From contig NZ_JBEYYO010000003.1 in the NCBI RefSeq assembly GCF_040645615.1, positions 1-64,000 of the forward strand: 64,000 nucleotides of DNA, written 5' to 3'. Position 1 is the first letter of the stretch. Each line of letters starts with the position of its first letter. Under the pieces are notes generated by a model. That model searched no databases. It was not told the DNA's origin and was given only the letters and a program-made list of their open reading frames with translations. Of this stretch, positions 17,614 to 27,763 are shown in pieces. The translations under genes were made by a program, and so were the position numbers. The DNA is from Glycomyces sp040645615. Lineage in GTDB: Bacteria; Actinomycetota; Actinomycetes; Mycobacteriales; Micromonosporaceae.

Positions 17614-17861
17614 ACCCGGTCGTCAAGTACTTCCTGGCCCGCCTGGCCCTGTTCGCCGTCATCGCGACGCCGCTGAGCTTCTTCATGAACCTGTGGCTCG
17701 CGCTGGCGCTGGGCCTGATCGGGTCGATGGTGATCGGCTTTCTGATGCTGCGCGGGCACCGCGAGGCGATGATCGACCACATCGACGCCGCCGTGAAGCG
17801 CCGCAGCGAGGAGAAGCAGCGGCTGCGCGCCGAACTGGCCGGAGAGACCGACACCGAGTAG
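17610..17861 (+). CDS. DUF4229 family membrane protein
   Basis: The 83-aa protein has two hydrophobic helices (about residues 8-28 and 30-48), then a charged helix (HREAMIDHIDAAVKRRSEEKQ). This size and layout match small DUF4229 actinobacterial proteins found beside mqn genes. The GTG start at 17610 overlaps the upstream stop and has an AAGGAG ribosome-binding site. The function is unknown. Confidence 0.7.
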   Translation: MNPVVKYFLARLALFAVIATPLSFFMNLWLALALGLIGSMVIGFLMLRGHREAMIDHIDAAVKRRSEEKQRLRAELAGETDTE

Positions 17862-17895
17862 CAGGCGGTGTGACCGCTCGCACCTGGCGCGGCGG

Positions 17896-18651
17896 TTATT
17901 CGGCGTCCTTCATCAGCTCGGTGCAGATCTGGAGCGTTTCGGCCGCGCCCGCTTCGAGGGCCTTGCCGTAGTGCTTGAGCCAGGACCGGACCCCGTCGGG
18001 CGTCCCGGTCGACCAGGCGCGCTGCGCGCCCACGTACTCGGGCTGGCGTTCGAGGTGCCCGGCGTCGACGGTGATGAGCAGCTTCGGGTCCAGGCCCTTG
18101 GAGGCCAGCGCGAGCCGGGCCGCGGCGCGGGCGACGAGGTTGTTGGCCACCGGGAACGGCCGGACGGCGAGGAGTTCGCCGTGGACCACGGCGGCGGCCA
18201 TCGCGGCCGGGATCTCCTTGGTGGGGTTGGTGATCAGCGCGCAGAGGGCGTTGATGCGGGCCGAGCCGGACTGGTCGACCTCGATGCGGCCGGGCTCGAA
18301 GTCCGTTCCGGCGTCAGGGAAGTCGCGGGTGGCGAGCAGGTGCAGCTTCGCGAGCACGAACCGCGGCGAGGCCGCCCAGACCGCGGCCATGGCGGGCAGG
18401 GCCTCCACGACGCGGACGGCGCCCGCGACCACCGGGTCGTCGAAGTCCTTGTCCCGCAGCCGCTCGACGTCGCAGTCGTAGCCCTCCAGCGCCAAGGTCG
18501 CCGAGGCCGAGTGCAGGGCCACTTCCGAGGCGACGAGTTCGTCACCGCCGCGGAAGGCCTCGTGCCAGAGCATGCGGTCGACGTTGGCTCTGGCGTTCTC
18601 AAGGGCGTCGGCGACCTCGGAGAGTTCGAGGAGAGGCGCGAGAGGATCCAC
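17896..18651 (-). CDS. Fic-like protein with degenerate active-site motif
   Basis: The 251-aa helical protein resembles actinobacterial Fic-family proteins in overall pattern. The region HGELLAVRPFPVANNLVARA aligns with the Fic loop HPFxDGNGRxxR, but the catalytic His is Arg, the acidic residue is Val and GNGR is lost, so AMP transfer is unlikely. The GTG at 18651 has TAAGGT (18659-18664) 7 nt upstream, a leaderless pattern. It converges on the DUF4229 gene. Confidence 0.65.
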   Translation of the reverse strand: MDPLAPLLELSEVADALENARANVDRMLWHEAFRGGDELVASEVALHSASATLALEGYDCDVERLRDKDFDDPVVAGAVRVVEALPAMAAVWAASPRFVLAKLHLLATRDFPDAGTDFEPGRIEVDQSGSARINALCALITNPTKEIPAAMAAAVVHGELLAVRPFPVANNLVARAAARLALASKGLDPKLLITVDAGHLERQPEYVGAQRAWSTGTPDGVRSWLKHYGKALEAGAAETLQICTELMKDAE

Positions 18652-18658
18652 GGGCGGA

Positions 18659-18664
18659 ACCTTA
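18659..18664 (-). promoter_or_regulatory. -10 element of the Fic-like gene (leaderless)
   Basis: TAAGGT on the minus strand ends 7 nt before the GTG at 18651. Confidence 0.5.
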
Positions 18665-18942
18665 CCGTTCGAGGGCGGCGCGCATACGGCGCACCGGGCG
18701 GGCTAGAGGGCAGTCACAGAACTGTATCGGAGTACGCGGTCATGCACCGGTCCGACGATACCTCCCGAATCGCCGCCCGGCGGCCCCCGAGGCCCGCGCG
18801 CCCTCCGAACCGTTCGCGGCCGAAACGAGCGTGGGGGACGTCACGTCGATCGTCGATTTTCCGCCGTCTCTTTCCGCGACTTCAGTTCGTTAGTCCGTGT
18901 GTCCGAGAAACGATCTGGCATGCGAGGCGGCGGAGGTGGGAC

Positions 18943-20136
18943 GTGAGTAATGAGCGGCGAACCGGCAAGGCCCGGTTTACCTACCGGTTGCGCGTGTCCG
19001 CCTCGGCGGAGACCTCTCTCGACGCCGAATGGGGTCGATGCCGATGGGTGTGGAACGAATGCGTTGCCACCTCCCGTCGGGCGCACCTAGCGGGAGAGGA
19101 GTGCGGACCGGCTCGCTTGGGGCGGATGCTCACCGGCTGGCGCGGCGCGCACGAGTGGCTCGGCGCGGGGGCTTCGGCACCGCAGCAGCAGACGGTCCGC
19201 GCCTTCGGTCAAGCTCGCGCGAAAGCGCTGATGGATGTCAAGAGCCGCGCTCCGATGAGCAGGCGGAGAGGCATGCCCCGGTTCAAGCTGCGGCACCGGG
19301 CGCGGCCAACGCTCAACTACACGCGGCCCGCCTTTCGCATCAAGGACAACCGTCTGCTCTTGGTCGGCGGCATCAGTCTGACCGTTGTCTGGTCCCGTCC
19401 GCTACCTGGAATTCCTTCGAGCGTTCGGATCTATCGGGACACGCTGGGGCACTGGTACGCCTCATTCGCGGTGGAGGCAGTGGTCCAACCGCTTCCGTCG
19501 ACGGGCAGATCGATCGGTGTGGACTGGGGTGTTCGCGAGATCGCCACCACCAGCTCCGACGCTTACGACCTGCCCCATCCCGAGTACGGAGCGAAGGCCG
19601 TCGCCGCACTGGCCCATCGTCAGAGGGCAATGGCCCGGCGGCGGCCGGAGCCCGGCGGTTCGGCTTCTAGGAGCTATCTAGCGGTTCGTTCGCAGGTCGC
19701 GAAGCTGCACAAGAAGGTCGCCAGGCAGCGTCGAGACACCGCCCGCAAATGGGCGAAGCGTCTGGTCAGGGAGTTCGACTCCCTCGCGGTCGAAGACTTC
19801 CGCCCCAAGTTCCTCGCCTCGTCCATGTTGGCGCGCAAGGCCGCTGACGCGGCGATCACCACCACCAAGGCCGAACTCATCCACATGGCTCGGAAGCACT
19901 GCCGCGACCTGCGGCTGGTGAACCCGGCCAATACCACTGCCGACTGTTCGCGATGCGGAGCGAGAGCCAAGCCCGCACCGACGTTGTCGGATCGCACCTA
20001 CGATTGTTCGCATTGCGGGTATACCGGTGCCCGAGACAAGAACTCGGCACTGGTCATGCTCGTCCGGGCAGGTTTCGACCCGGCCGGCGCTGAAGGCGGA
20101 AGACCTGATCGGCCGCCGGCCGATCAGGCGGCCTGA
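18943..20136 (+). CDS. tnpB: TnpB RNA-guided nuclease of an IS200/IS605-like element
   Basis: The 397-aa protein has the full TnpB layout. An N-terminal helical/beta region is followed by RuvC motif I (GVDWGVRE), RuvC II (LAVEDFRPKF), a zinc ribbon (CSRCG...CSHCG) and RuvC III (ARDKNSA). All three acidic residues are present, so it looks active. The GTG at 18943 has a GGAGGT ribosome-binding site; an open frame continues upstream but looks non-coding. No tnpA is nearby, so it is a solitary tnpB. In studied relatives the protein cuts DNA with a guide RNA made from its own 3' end. Confidence 0.9.
   Translation: MSNERRTGKARFTYRLRVSASAETSLDAEWGRCRWVWNECVATSRRAHLAGEECGPARLGRMLTGWRGAHEWLGAGASAPQQQTVRAFGQARAKALMDVKSRAPMSRRRGMPRFKLRHRARPTLNYTRPAFRIKDNRLLLVGGISLTVVWSRPLPGIPSSVRIYRDTLGHWYASFAVEAVVQPLPSTGRSIGVDWGVREIATTSSDAYDLPHPEYGAKAVAALAHRQRAMARRRPEPGGSASRSYLAVRSQVAKLHKKVARQRRDTARKWAKRLVREFDSLAVEDFRPKFLASSMLARKAADAAITTTKAELIHMARKHCRDLRLVNPANTTADCSRCGARAKPAPTLSDRTYDCSHCGYTGARDKNSALVMLVRAGFDPAGAEGGRPDRPPADQAA
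20104..20128 (+). ncRNA. Stem within the presumed TnpB guide RNA
   Basis: cctgatcggcc (20104-20114) pairs perfectly with ggccgatcagg (20118-20128) around a 3-nt loop. It lies inside the last codons of tnpB, where guide RNAs of this family begin to fold. Confidence 0.5.
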
Positions 20137-20166
20137 GCCGGAAATCCCTCAACGGGGAGGATTCAA
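20137..20166 (+). mobile_element. Right end of the tnpB element / 3' scaffold of guide RNA
   Basis: After the tnpB stop, a short imperfect stem (atccctc / ggggag-type) leads to ggggaggattcaa, ending in TTCAA at 20162-20166. This matches the right-end signature of IS605-type elements such as ISDra2, where the guide begins just after. The predicted guide is therefore the flanking sequence from 20167 on. I could not locate the left end. Confidence 0.6.
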
Positions 20167-20366
20167 ATAGACCCGCCTCGCAAGGGTCTAGCCGTTCGAC
20201 TCCCGGGTGCGACCCGCTCACCGACCGTTCGGCGAGTCTGACTCCCAGATGGCGGCACGGCGACGGCCGCAGGTTTTGTGTCGCCTAGTTCGCGGTAATG
20301 TTGCCGATCAGAGACCCGCCTCACAAGTGGCGCACAGGTGCGCCGACCTGTAAGGAGCGAATACCC

Positions 20367-22325
<1,959 letters not shown>

Positions 22326-22329
22326 CGCC

Positions 22330-22372
22330 CTCGGATCGTATATCCTATATGATATAGGATATACGATCCGAG
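22330..22372. repeat. 43-bp AT-rich palindrome after acs
   Basis: Two perfect 21-nt arms surround a single base at 22351. The centre is AT-rich (cctatat g atatagg). An 18-nt core, tatatgatataggatata, recurs in the dyad at 57726-57797. It may act as a terminator or as a protein-binding dyad. The stretch 22326-22695 holds this, the octamer array and no gene that I can support. Confidence 0.8.
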
Positions 22373-22450
22373 CCGAACCCCAACAGACACAGCACCGCCG
22401 CCGGGCAATCGCCCGGTGGCGGTGCCGTGTCCGGCCGCGAGGCGAGCGCG

Positions 22451-22527
22451 CACCGCCGCACCGCCGCACCGCCGCACCGCCGCACCGCCGCACCGCCGCA
22501 CCGCCGCACCGCCGCACCGCCGCACCG
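22451..22527. repeat. Tandem octamer array (caccgccg), 9 full copies
   Basis: Nine identical 8-nt units run from 22451 to 22522, plus a 5-nt partial copy. The period is not a multiple of three, and the array lies between genes. Confidence 0.9.
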
Positions 22528-22683
22528 AAAGCGAAGCTCCCACCTCCCGCCGAGCACGAATGTCACACCCCTCGGGCAGGGTTGTTGCCGGGGATGCCGC
22601 GAAAAAACGCGCGGGTAACTCGCCCGCACCGTGACCGGCAGCCCGCCCAGGCTCCGCCGCGCCGCCACCCGGCGGCCACCTCG

Positions 22684-22689
22684 TACGCT
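22684..22689 (+). promoter_or_regulatory. -10 element of the alpha/beta hydrolase gene (leaderless)
   Basis: TACGCT ends 6 nt before the GTG at 22696. Confidence 0.55.
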
Positions 22690-22695
22690 GTGCGC

Positions 22696-23616
22696 GTGAC
22701 CCGGAAGACCTTCGCCGACAGCGCCGCCCTGAAGCAGGGGCCGTGGATCCATCGGCACGTCGACGCCAACGGCTCGCGCTTTCACGTGGTCGAGGCCGGG
22801 GAAGGCCCGCTCATCCTGCTGCTGCACGGGTTCCCCGAGTTCTGGTGGGCGTGGCGCCACCAGATCCCCGCGCTCGCCGCCGCCGGGTTCCGGGTCGTCG
22901 CCGCCGACCTGCGCGGCTACGGAGCCTCCGACAAGCCGCCGCGCGGCTACGACGCCTACACCATGGCCGCCGACGTGGTCGGCCTCGTCCGCGCCCTCGG
23001 CGAACGCGAGGCCACCGTCGTCGGGCACGACCTCGGCGGCATCCTCGGCTTCGCCGCCGCCGCGTTCCACCCCAGGCAGTTCCGCTCCCTCGTGGTCCTC
23101 GGCGCGGCCCACCCGCTGCGCCAGCGCTCGGCGCTCGCGGTCGACCCCAAGGGCCAGCTCTCGGCCTCGCGACACCTGTTCGCGTTCCAGATGCCGCGCT
23201 ACGAGCACAAGCTGACCGCTTGGGACGCAAGGAAAGTAGCCGACCTGATGTACACGTGGTCGGGGCCGGGCTGGCGGGGCAGCCGGGATTTCCAGGAGTA
23301 CGTGCGGGCCTGCCGCGACGTCATCCAGATCCCCCAGGCCGCGTTCTGCGCCCTGGAGGCGTTCCGCTGGCCCTTCCGCACCTCGCTGGGCCTGGCCGGG
23401 CGGCGGTTCGTCAAGCTGTTGCAGCGACCGACTCCGGTGCGGACGCTCCAGCTGCACGGCGCGCTGGACTCGTGCGTGCTGCCGCGCACCGCGCAGGGTT
23501 CGGGCCGGTACGTGCAGGGGCGCTACGAGTGGAAGCTGCTCGACGGGATCGGGCATTTCCCGCAGCAGGAGGCGCCCGAGCTCGTCACCAAGGAGATCAT
23601 CCGCTGGGCGTCGTGA
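22696..23616 (+). CDS. Alpha/beta hydrolase, epoxide hydrolase-like
   Basis: The 306-aa protein has the oxyanion region LLHGFPEFWWAW, the nucleophile elbow VVGHDLGG (Asp, as in epoxide hydrolases) and the general-base His in IGHFPQQEAP. The cap region is Trp/Phe-rich. The substrate cannot be read from sequence. I chose the GTG at 22696 because TACGCT sits 6 nt before it; a GTG two codons earlier is also in frame. It is cytoplasmic, with no signal peptide. Confidence 0.85.
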   Translation: MTRKTFADSAALKQGPWIHRHVDANGSRFHVVEAGEGPLILLLHGFPEFWWAWRHQIPALAAAGFRVVAADLRGYGASDKPPRGYDAYTMAADVVGLVRALGEREATVVGHDLGGILGFAAAAFHPRQFRSLVVLGAAHPLRQRSALAVDPKGQLSASRHLFAFQMPRYEHKLTAWDARKVADLMYTWSGPGWRGSRDFQEYVRACRDVIQIPQAAFCALEAFRWPFRTSLGLAGRRFVKLLQRPTPVRTLQLHGALDSCVLPRTAQGSGRYVQGRYEWKLLDGIGHFPQQEAPELVTKEIIRWAS

Positions 23617-23708
23617 GGCGCGGTCACAGATCCCGAATCCACTAGCCGCCCGGCTAGTCGGTGGGGCAGGATGGGCGACAGTTGCTGTCGACTTTCGAAG
23701 GCGGGTTC

Positions 23709-24851
23709 ATGTCCCAGGCCACATTCGCGCTCCGCGGCGCGACGATCCTCCCCATCACCTCAGCGCCGATCGAGCAGGGCACGATCCTGGTCGAGGACGG
23801 GCGCATCAGCGCCGTCGGCGGCCCCGATCTCGCAGTGCCCGAAGGGGTCCCGGTCGAGGACGCTTCGGGCAAGTGGATCCTGCCGGGCCTGATCGACGCG
23901 CACACCCACCTGGGTGTCCACGAGACCGGAGAAGGCTGGGCGGGCGACGACACGAACGAGATGACCGACCCGAACACCGCTCAGGTCCGGGCCCTGGACG
24001 GGATCAACCCGGCCGAGGCGGGCTTCGCCGACGCGCTCAAGGGCGGTGTGCTCACCGTGTGCGTCAACCCCGGTTCGGGCAACGTGATCGGCGGCGAGTG
24101 CGTGGTGATCAAGACCGCCGGTTCGCGCCGCGTGGACGACCTGGTGGTCCGCTCCCCCGCCGGGATCAAGTCGGCGCTGGGCGAGAACCCCAAGCGCGTC
24201 TACGGCGAGAAGGGCCAGACCCCGAAGACCCGCATGGGGACCGCGGGCGTGCTGCGCCAGGCGTTCGTCGCGGCCGAGAAGCACCGCGCGGCCGAGAACC
24301 CCGACCGGGACCTGAAGCTGGAGAACCTGGTGAAGGTCCTCGACCGCGAGATCCCGTGGCGCCAGCACTGCCACCGGGCCGACGACATCGCCACGGCGCT
24401 ACGGGTGGCCGAGGAGTTCGGGTACGAGCTCGTGCTCGACCACGGCACCGAGGCGCACCTCTTGGCCGAGGTGATCGCCGAGCGCGGCGTCCCGGTCCTG
24501 TTCGGACCGCTGTTGACGGCGCGCGCGAAGGTCGAGACCGCCGGGCGGTTCCCCGCGAACGCGGTGAAGATGGTCGAAGCGGGAGTGAAGCTGGTGATCA
24601 TGACCGACCACCCCGTGGTCCCGATTCAGTACCTCATCGTTCAGGTCATGGAGTGCGTCAAGGCCGGCCTGGACCGGGACGCCGCGCTGCGGGCGGTCAC
24701 GATCAACCCGGCCGAGGTGCTCGGCGTGTCCGACCGGCTCGGCTCGCTCGAAGCGGGCAAGGACGCCGACTTCTGCGTGTGGTCGGGCGACCCGCTCGAC
24801 TACTACTCCGAAGTCGAGGCGGCCTACATCGACGGCGCGAAGATCGCCTGA
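23709..24851 (+). CDS. Amidohydrolase, imidazolonepropionase-like
   Basis: The 380-aa protein has metal ligands in DAHTHLGVH, further His in QHCHRADD and DHGTEAH, and Asp in MTDHPVV, the order expected of the amidohydrolase superfamily. The C-terminal GSLEAGKDADFCVWSGDP is typical of the cytosolic imidazolonepropionase-like group, not of HutI itself. The substrate is unknown. The ATG at 23709 follows AAGGCGGG. A strong hairpin follows the gene. Confidence 0.85.
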   Translation: MSQATFALRGATILPITSAPIEQGTILVEDGRISAVGGPDLAVPEGVPVEDASGKWILPGLIDAHTHLGVHETGEGWAGDDTNEMTDPNTAQVRALDGINPAEAGFADALKGGVLTVCVNPGSGNVIGGECVVIKTAGSRRVDDLVVRSPAGIKSALGENPKRVYGEKGQTPKTRMGTAGVLRQAFVAAEKHRAAENPDRDLKLENLVKVLDREIPWRQHCHRADDIATALRVAEEFGYELVLDHGTEAHLLAEVIAERGVPVLFGPLLTARAKVETAGRFPANAVKMVEAGVKLVIMTDHPVVPIQYLIVQVMECVKAGLDRDAALRAVTINPAEVLGVSDRLGSLEAGKDADFCVWSGDPLDYYSEVEAAYIDGAKIA

Positions 24852-24918
24852 GCGCCGGTCCACCGAGCCTCGGATCGCTCAGCGAACCGGCCGGTCCGCC
24901 GAGCGCCTGATCTTCCAA

Positions 24919-24962
24919 CGAACGGCGGCGGGGCCGGGGTTTCCCCCGGCCCCGCCGTTCGT
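24919..24962. terminator. Bidirectional terminator hairpin
   Basis: acgaacggc plus ggggccgggg pairs with cccccggcccc plus gccgttcgt, with a 3-nt bulge and a ttt loop. It lies between the amidohydrolase (+) and the 66-aa gene (-). Confidence 0.75.
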
Positions 24963-24975
24963 CTCAGTGCCGGCT

Positions 24976-25176
24976 TCAGGCGGCCCTGCGGACCTCGGCA
25001 CGCTTGAGCGAGCCGATGCCCAGTCCGCGGGCCATAACGGTGCGCCGGACGGCGGCGAGTCCGCCGCCGAGGCGGCTGAACAGGCCCGGCCGTTCGGGGA
25101 CGACCGGTGCGTCGGGCAGGGCCGACGTGGCCTCGGTCTGGACGATCTGCAAGGCCAGGATCGCGTAGTGGTCCAT
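24976..25176 (-). CDS. Small hypothetical protein (66 aa)
   Basis: MDHYAILALQIVQ starts at an ATG (25176) with a GGAAGG ribosome-binding site. The protein has an amphipathic N-terminal helix, a Pro/Ala linker and a basic C-terminus (VRRTVMARGLGIGSLKRAEVRR). There is no signal peptide. I do not recognise a family. Ribosome-binding site, codon use and flanking terminator support a real gene. Confidence 0.6.
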   Translation of the reverse strand: MDHYAILALQIVQTEATSALPDAPVVPERPGLFSRLGGGLAAVRRTVMARGLGIGSLKRAEVRRAA

Positions 25177-25406
25177 CGGTGTTCCTTCCGGGCGGTGGTG
25201 CGAAACGCGCGCCGCGCCGGTGCGGCGGTGAGACCCGATCTCCGGGCCTCGAACCCCACTGTGACCCTGCGGTGTCACCGACGCATTACGCCCCAGGAAA
25301 CCCTCGGACACACCTGATGAACACCAAGGTGCCGATCATGCCCCAGGTCACAACCCCCAGCCCCGCCAACACAAGAGACCGCCAGCGCAATGCCGACAGC
25401 ATCGAA

Positions 25407-25439
25407 GAAGCGCCCGGACGCTTCGCGTCCGGGCGCTTC
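25407..25439 (-). terminator. Terminator of the toxin/immunity operon
   Basis: gaagcgcccggacg (25407-25420) pairs perfectly with cgtccgggcgcttc (25426-25439) over a 5-nt loop, just after the stop of the last immunity gene. No gene is evident in 25177-25452. Confidence 0.8.
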
Positions 25440-25452
25440 GTTCGTCATCGGT

Positions 25453-25977
25453 TCAGGGGCTCGCTTCGAGGCCGTCGAGTACCACCGGCCACCACAGTTG
25501 CTCGGAGAGCTCGTGATCGAACGCGGCGGGGTCGATTCGCCGCATCCAGTCCCCGATCTCGCGCGCGTTCGCGGCGAGGCCCTGGGGGGTCGGGTTCGCC
25601 GAGAGGAAGTGGTCGTAGGCGTTCAGGAACGCGCAGAACGCCTTGAACGTCGAGTTCACTCCCGTCACGGACTTCTGCGCCACGTCTACCAGGATCACCT
25701 GGCCGGTCGCCAGGTCGAGGCAGTAGAGCGCCCCGCTTCCGCCGGGCAGGACCCCCAGCGCCACCAGTTCGGCCTCCAGCTGGACCTGGTCGGCGCCGAG
25801 CTTGAACAGCGCGTACTGCCCCAAGCCCGGCACTCCCGACTCGGTGAAGTCGCCGGAGAACAGGTAGTTCTCGGGGATCGGGACGGGGATGGCCGGGGGC
25901 AGCGAGTCGGCCGACAGTCCCCGGCCGATGAGCTTCGCCCTGAGATCGGCGCCGGCTGCGGATTCCTCGGCATGCAC
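25453..25977 (-). CDS. SUKH-4-like immunity protein
   Basis: The protein is 174 aa. The pattern LPPAIPVPIPENYLFSGDF, then YALFKLG, GALYCLDLATGQVILVD and VNSTFKAFCAFLNAY matches the SUKH (SMI1/KNR4-like) fold, especially the SUKH-4 branch linked to nucleic-acid-targeting toxins. The GTG at 25977 has an AGGAAGGA ribosome-binding site. It is the last gene of a toxin-immunity operon, 23 nt after its paralogue. Confidence 0.7.
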   Translation of the reverse strand: MHAEESAAGADLRAKLIGRGLSADSLPPAIPVPIPENYLFSGDFTESGVPGLGQYALFKLGADQVQLEAELVALGVLPGGSGALYCLDLATGQVILVDVAQKSVTGVNSTFKAFCAFLNAYDHFLSANPTPQGLAANAREIGDWMRRIDPAAFDHELSEQLWWPVVLDGLEASP

Positions 25978-26000
25978 CGTGATGCGTCCTTCCTTCGGGG

Positions 26001-26537
26001 TCAAGCGGATTCGAGCTGCTGGAAGGCCACGGACCACCAGGAGTCGGACTCGGCGAAGGCCGCGGCGTCGATCGACAGCAGTCGCTGGTGGAGCGTGCGC
26101 GCGCGCTCGGCGCGGCCTGCGAGCCCGGTGTCGGCGTCCACGAACAGCGTCAGCTCGTAGAGGAAGTCGACGAAGGTGCGGAGGCTGGAGTTCACCAACT
26201 CCGGTATGCCCTCGCGCAGGTCCAGGTACAGGACCTCGCCCTTGTCGGTGTCGAACAGGAACAGCATGTCCCCCTCGTCCGGGACCGAGCCGATGAGCAC
26301 GGTCGGGACGGCCGGGCCGCCGTCTTCGGGGTCGGGTTCGAGGTTGACCTGTGCGTAAAGGGGCATGTCGCCTGGAGTTTCGGCGGTGTAGAAGATGGAG
26401 ACGGCGTCCGGGAGGAAGTCGGCGTCGGGGTAGACCGCGGCCGGCGCGCGAAACTGCGAGCGCCATTGTGCGACGGGCATCGCAATGGTGCCCTCTTCGC
26501 CCTCCCAGAGATCCCAGTACCGGTCACGGGTGGTCAT
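26001..26537 (-). CDS. SUKH-4-like immunity protein (second copy)
   Basis: The 178-aa protein is similar in design to its downstream neighbour: VLIGSVPDEGDMLFLFDTDKGEVLYLDL then ELVNSSLRTFVDFLYEL. It is a diverged paralogue, suggesting an immunity array against related toxins. It starts with ATG at 26537, 33 nt after the preceding gene. Confidence 0.7.
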   Translation of the reverse strand: MTTRDRYWDLWEGEEGTIAMPVAQWRSQFRAPAAVYPDADFLPDAVSIFYTAETPGDMPLYAQVNLEPDPEDGGPAVPTVLIGSVPDEGDMLFLFDTDKGEVLYLDLREGIPELVNSSLRTFVDFLYELTLFVDADTGLAGRAERARTLHQRLLSIDAAAFAESDSWWSVAFQQLESA

Positions 26538-26570
26538 GTCGCGTTCGCTCCAGAGTTCGTCGATCGAGGT

Positions 26571-27158
26571 CTATGCCAGGCCGTTGGCGCGGAGGAATTG
26601 ATACCACCCGTTCGGGTCCTCGATCTCGTCGGTTTCGAGGAACTCACGGTAACGCGGGCCGGTGACGCATTCGTCGAAGAAGACCAGCGCGTCCGAAGCG
26701 ACGATGCGGGACGAGTCGGGTTCACCGTAGCGCCAGAAGTACTGGTCGGAGTACATGACCTGGCCCGACACCAGGTCGACTAGAAACTTGTCGTTGCCGC
26801 ACAGGCCGATCTCCAGCCAGTGCTCGGCGAAGCGGTGGACCTGGCCGTCCGCGTCCATGATCTCGCCCTTGTCGAAATCGCCGAACAGCTCGATGTACTC
26901 GACGTTCGGCGCCGCGGTGATCGAGTAGAGCTCGACGAGGGCCGGGGGGAGCACGAGTCCGTCCAGCTCGTCGCCCGCGGTCTCGGGGATCTCGCCCTGC
27001 CCGATGAGGAACCGAAACTGTTCGCGGTAGCCGTCGAGGACGGCGGTCTCGTCGAGGGCGACACCGGCGGGGAAGGTGACGAGGAATTCATGGTCACCCT
27101 CTATAAGGGACCGCAGGCGGTCGACCTTCTCGGCGACCCGCCGACCGAGTTCACTCAC
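26571..27158 (-). CDS. SUKH-family immunity protein, coupled to toxin
   Basis: The 195-aa protein has a SMI1/KNR4-like core: LPPALVELYSITAAPNVEYI, an acidic FGDFDKGEIMD segment and WLEIGLCGNDKFLVDL. I chose the GTG at 27158, which overlaps the toxin stop (GTGA); a GTG at 27161 would add one residue. As the gene directly coupled to the toxin, it is the likeliest cognate immunity protein. Confidence 0.7.
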   Translation of the reverse strand: MSELGRRVAEKVDRLRSLIEGDHEFLVTFPAGVALDETAVLDGYREQFRFLIGQGEIPETAGDELDGLVLPPALVELYSITAAPNVEYIELFGDFDKGEIMDADGQVHRFAEHWLEIGLCGNDKFLVDLVSGQVMYSDQYFWRYGEPDSSRIVASDALVFFDECVTGPRYREFLETDEIEDPNGWYQFLRANGLA

Positions 27159-27763
27159 CACTTCAACACCTCGATGTACACCCTAGCGCCCGCGGGGACG
27201 CTCGCAAGTTGGCTCCTGATCTGGACGCCCATGCCGTGGTTCGTCACGTTCTCGATCGGGCCCAGGTTCGAGAGGGCGTCGGCGCCGTCGAGCTGGAGTT
27301 CGACGAGGTGGTCCGCCTCCTTGGTCTTGAAGCGGTCGAGCTGGCGCTGGTGGAGGTCGTCCGCTTCCTGGACCAGCCGGTTCCGCTCCTGGTCGCTGAT
27401 CGCCCCGCGCGCGTGACGCCGTTCGGCGTCCTTGACCGCCCCGTCGCGGTCGCGTTGGAACATCTTCTTGAACTGATCGCGGCTATTTTTCTGCATGGTG
27501 CCGCCGCGGGTCTTCTTGTTGTCGGGCTTGCGGGTGAGTCGGTTCGCGTCGGAGGCCCGCACGAGTGCTCCGACCTTGCGGCGGAAGTCCTTCTTGCTCC
27601 AATGGTGCTTGCGCTCCACGCGAATGGTGTAGCTGCCGTCGGGGTTCTTCGTCGGGAGCGGGTTGCGCGAGGGCGCGACGCCAGGGAGTCTGTTCAACTG
27701 CTTGCGCTTGAGCTCCTGGCGTCGGCTGCTGCTGGGAAGCGTCCCCCGGTTCGTCTGCGGCAT
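27155..27763 (-). CDS. Orphan polymorphic-toxin C-terminal domain, HNH-like nuclease
   Basis: The protein is about 202 aa and very basic. Its C-terminal segment ADHLVELQLDGAD...NLGPIENVTNHG...IRSQL has the D-H...N...N/H layout of HNH/GHH-type toxin nucleases. No WXG, LXG, signal or repeat domain precedes it, so it is a toxin tail without a delivery module. The start is uncertain: ATG 27763 has a weak ribosome-binding site and a TTG at 27808 would add 15 residues. The best ribosome-binding site (GGAGG) precedes an ATG at 27823 in another frame, hinting at a lost frame. Three SUKH genes follow. Confidence 0.6.
   Translation of the reverse strand: MPQTNRGTLPSSSRRQELKRKQLNRLPGVAPSRNPLPTKNPDGSYTIRVERKHHWSKKDFRRKVGALVRASDANRLTRKPDNKKTRGGTMQKNSRDQFKKMFQRDRDGAVKDAERRHARGAISDQERNRLVQEADDLHQRQLDRFKTKEADHLVELQLDGADALSNLGPIENVTNHGMGVQIRSQLASVPAGARVYIEVLKW

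Noticed and set aside
22451..22527. CRISPR array
   Set aside because: The 8-nt units are contiguous with no spacers.
25317..25480. A small plus-strand gene beginning MNTKVPIMPQV
   Set aside because: It has no ribosome-binding site and reads straight through the terminator hairpin at 25407-25439.
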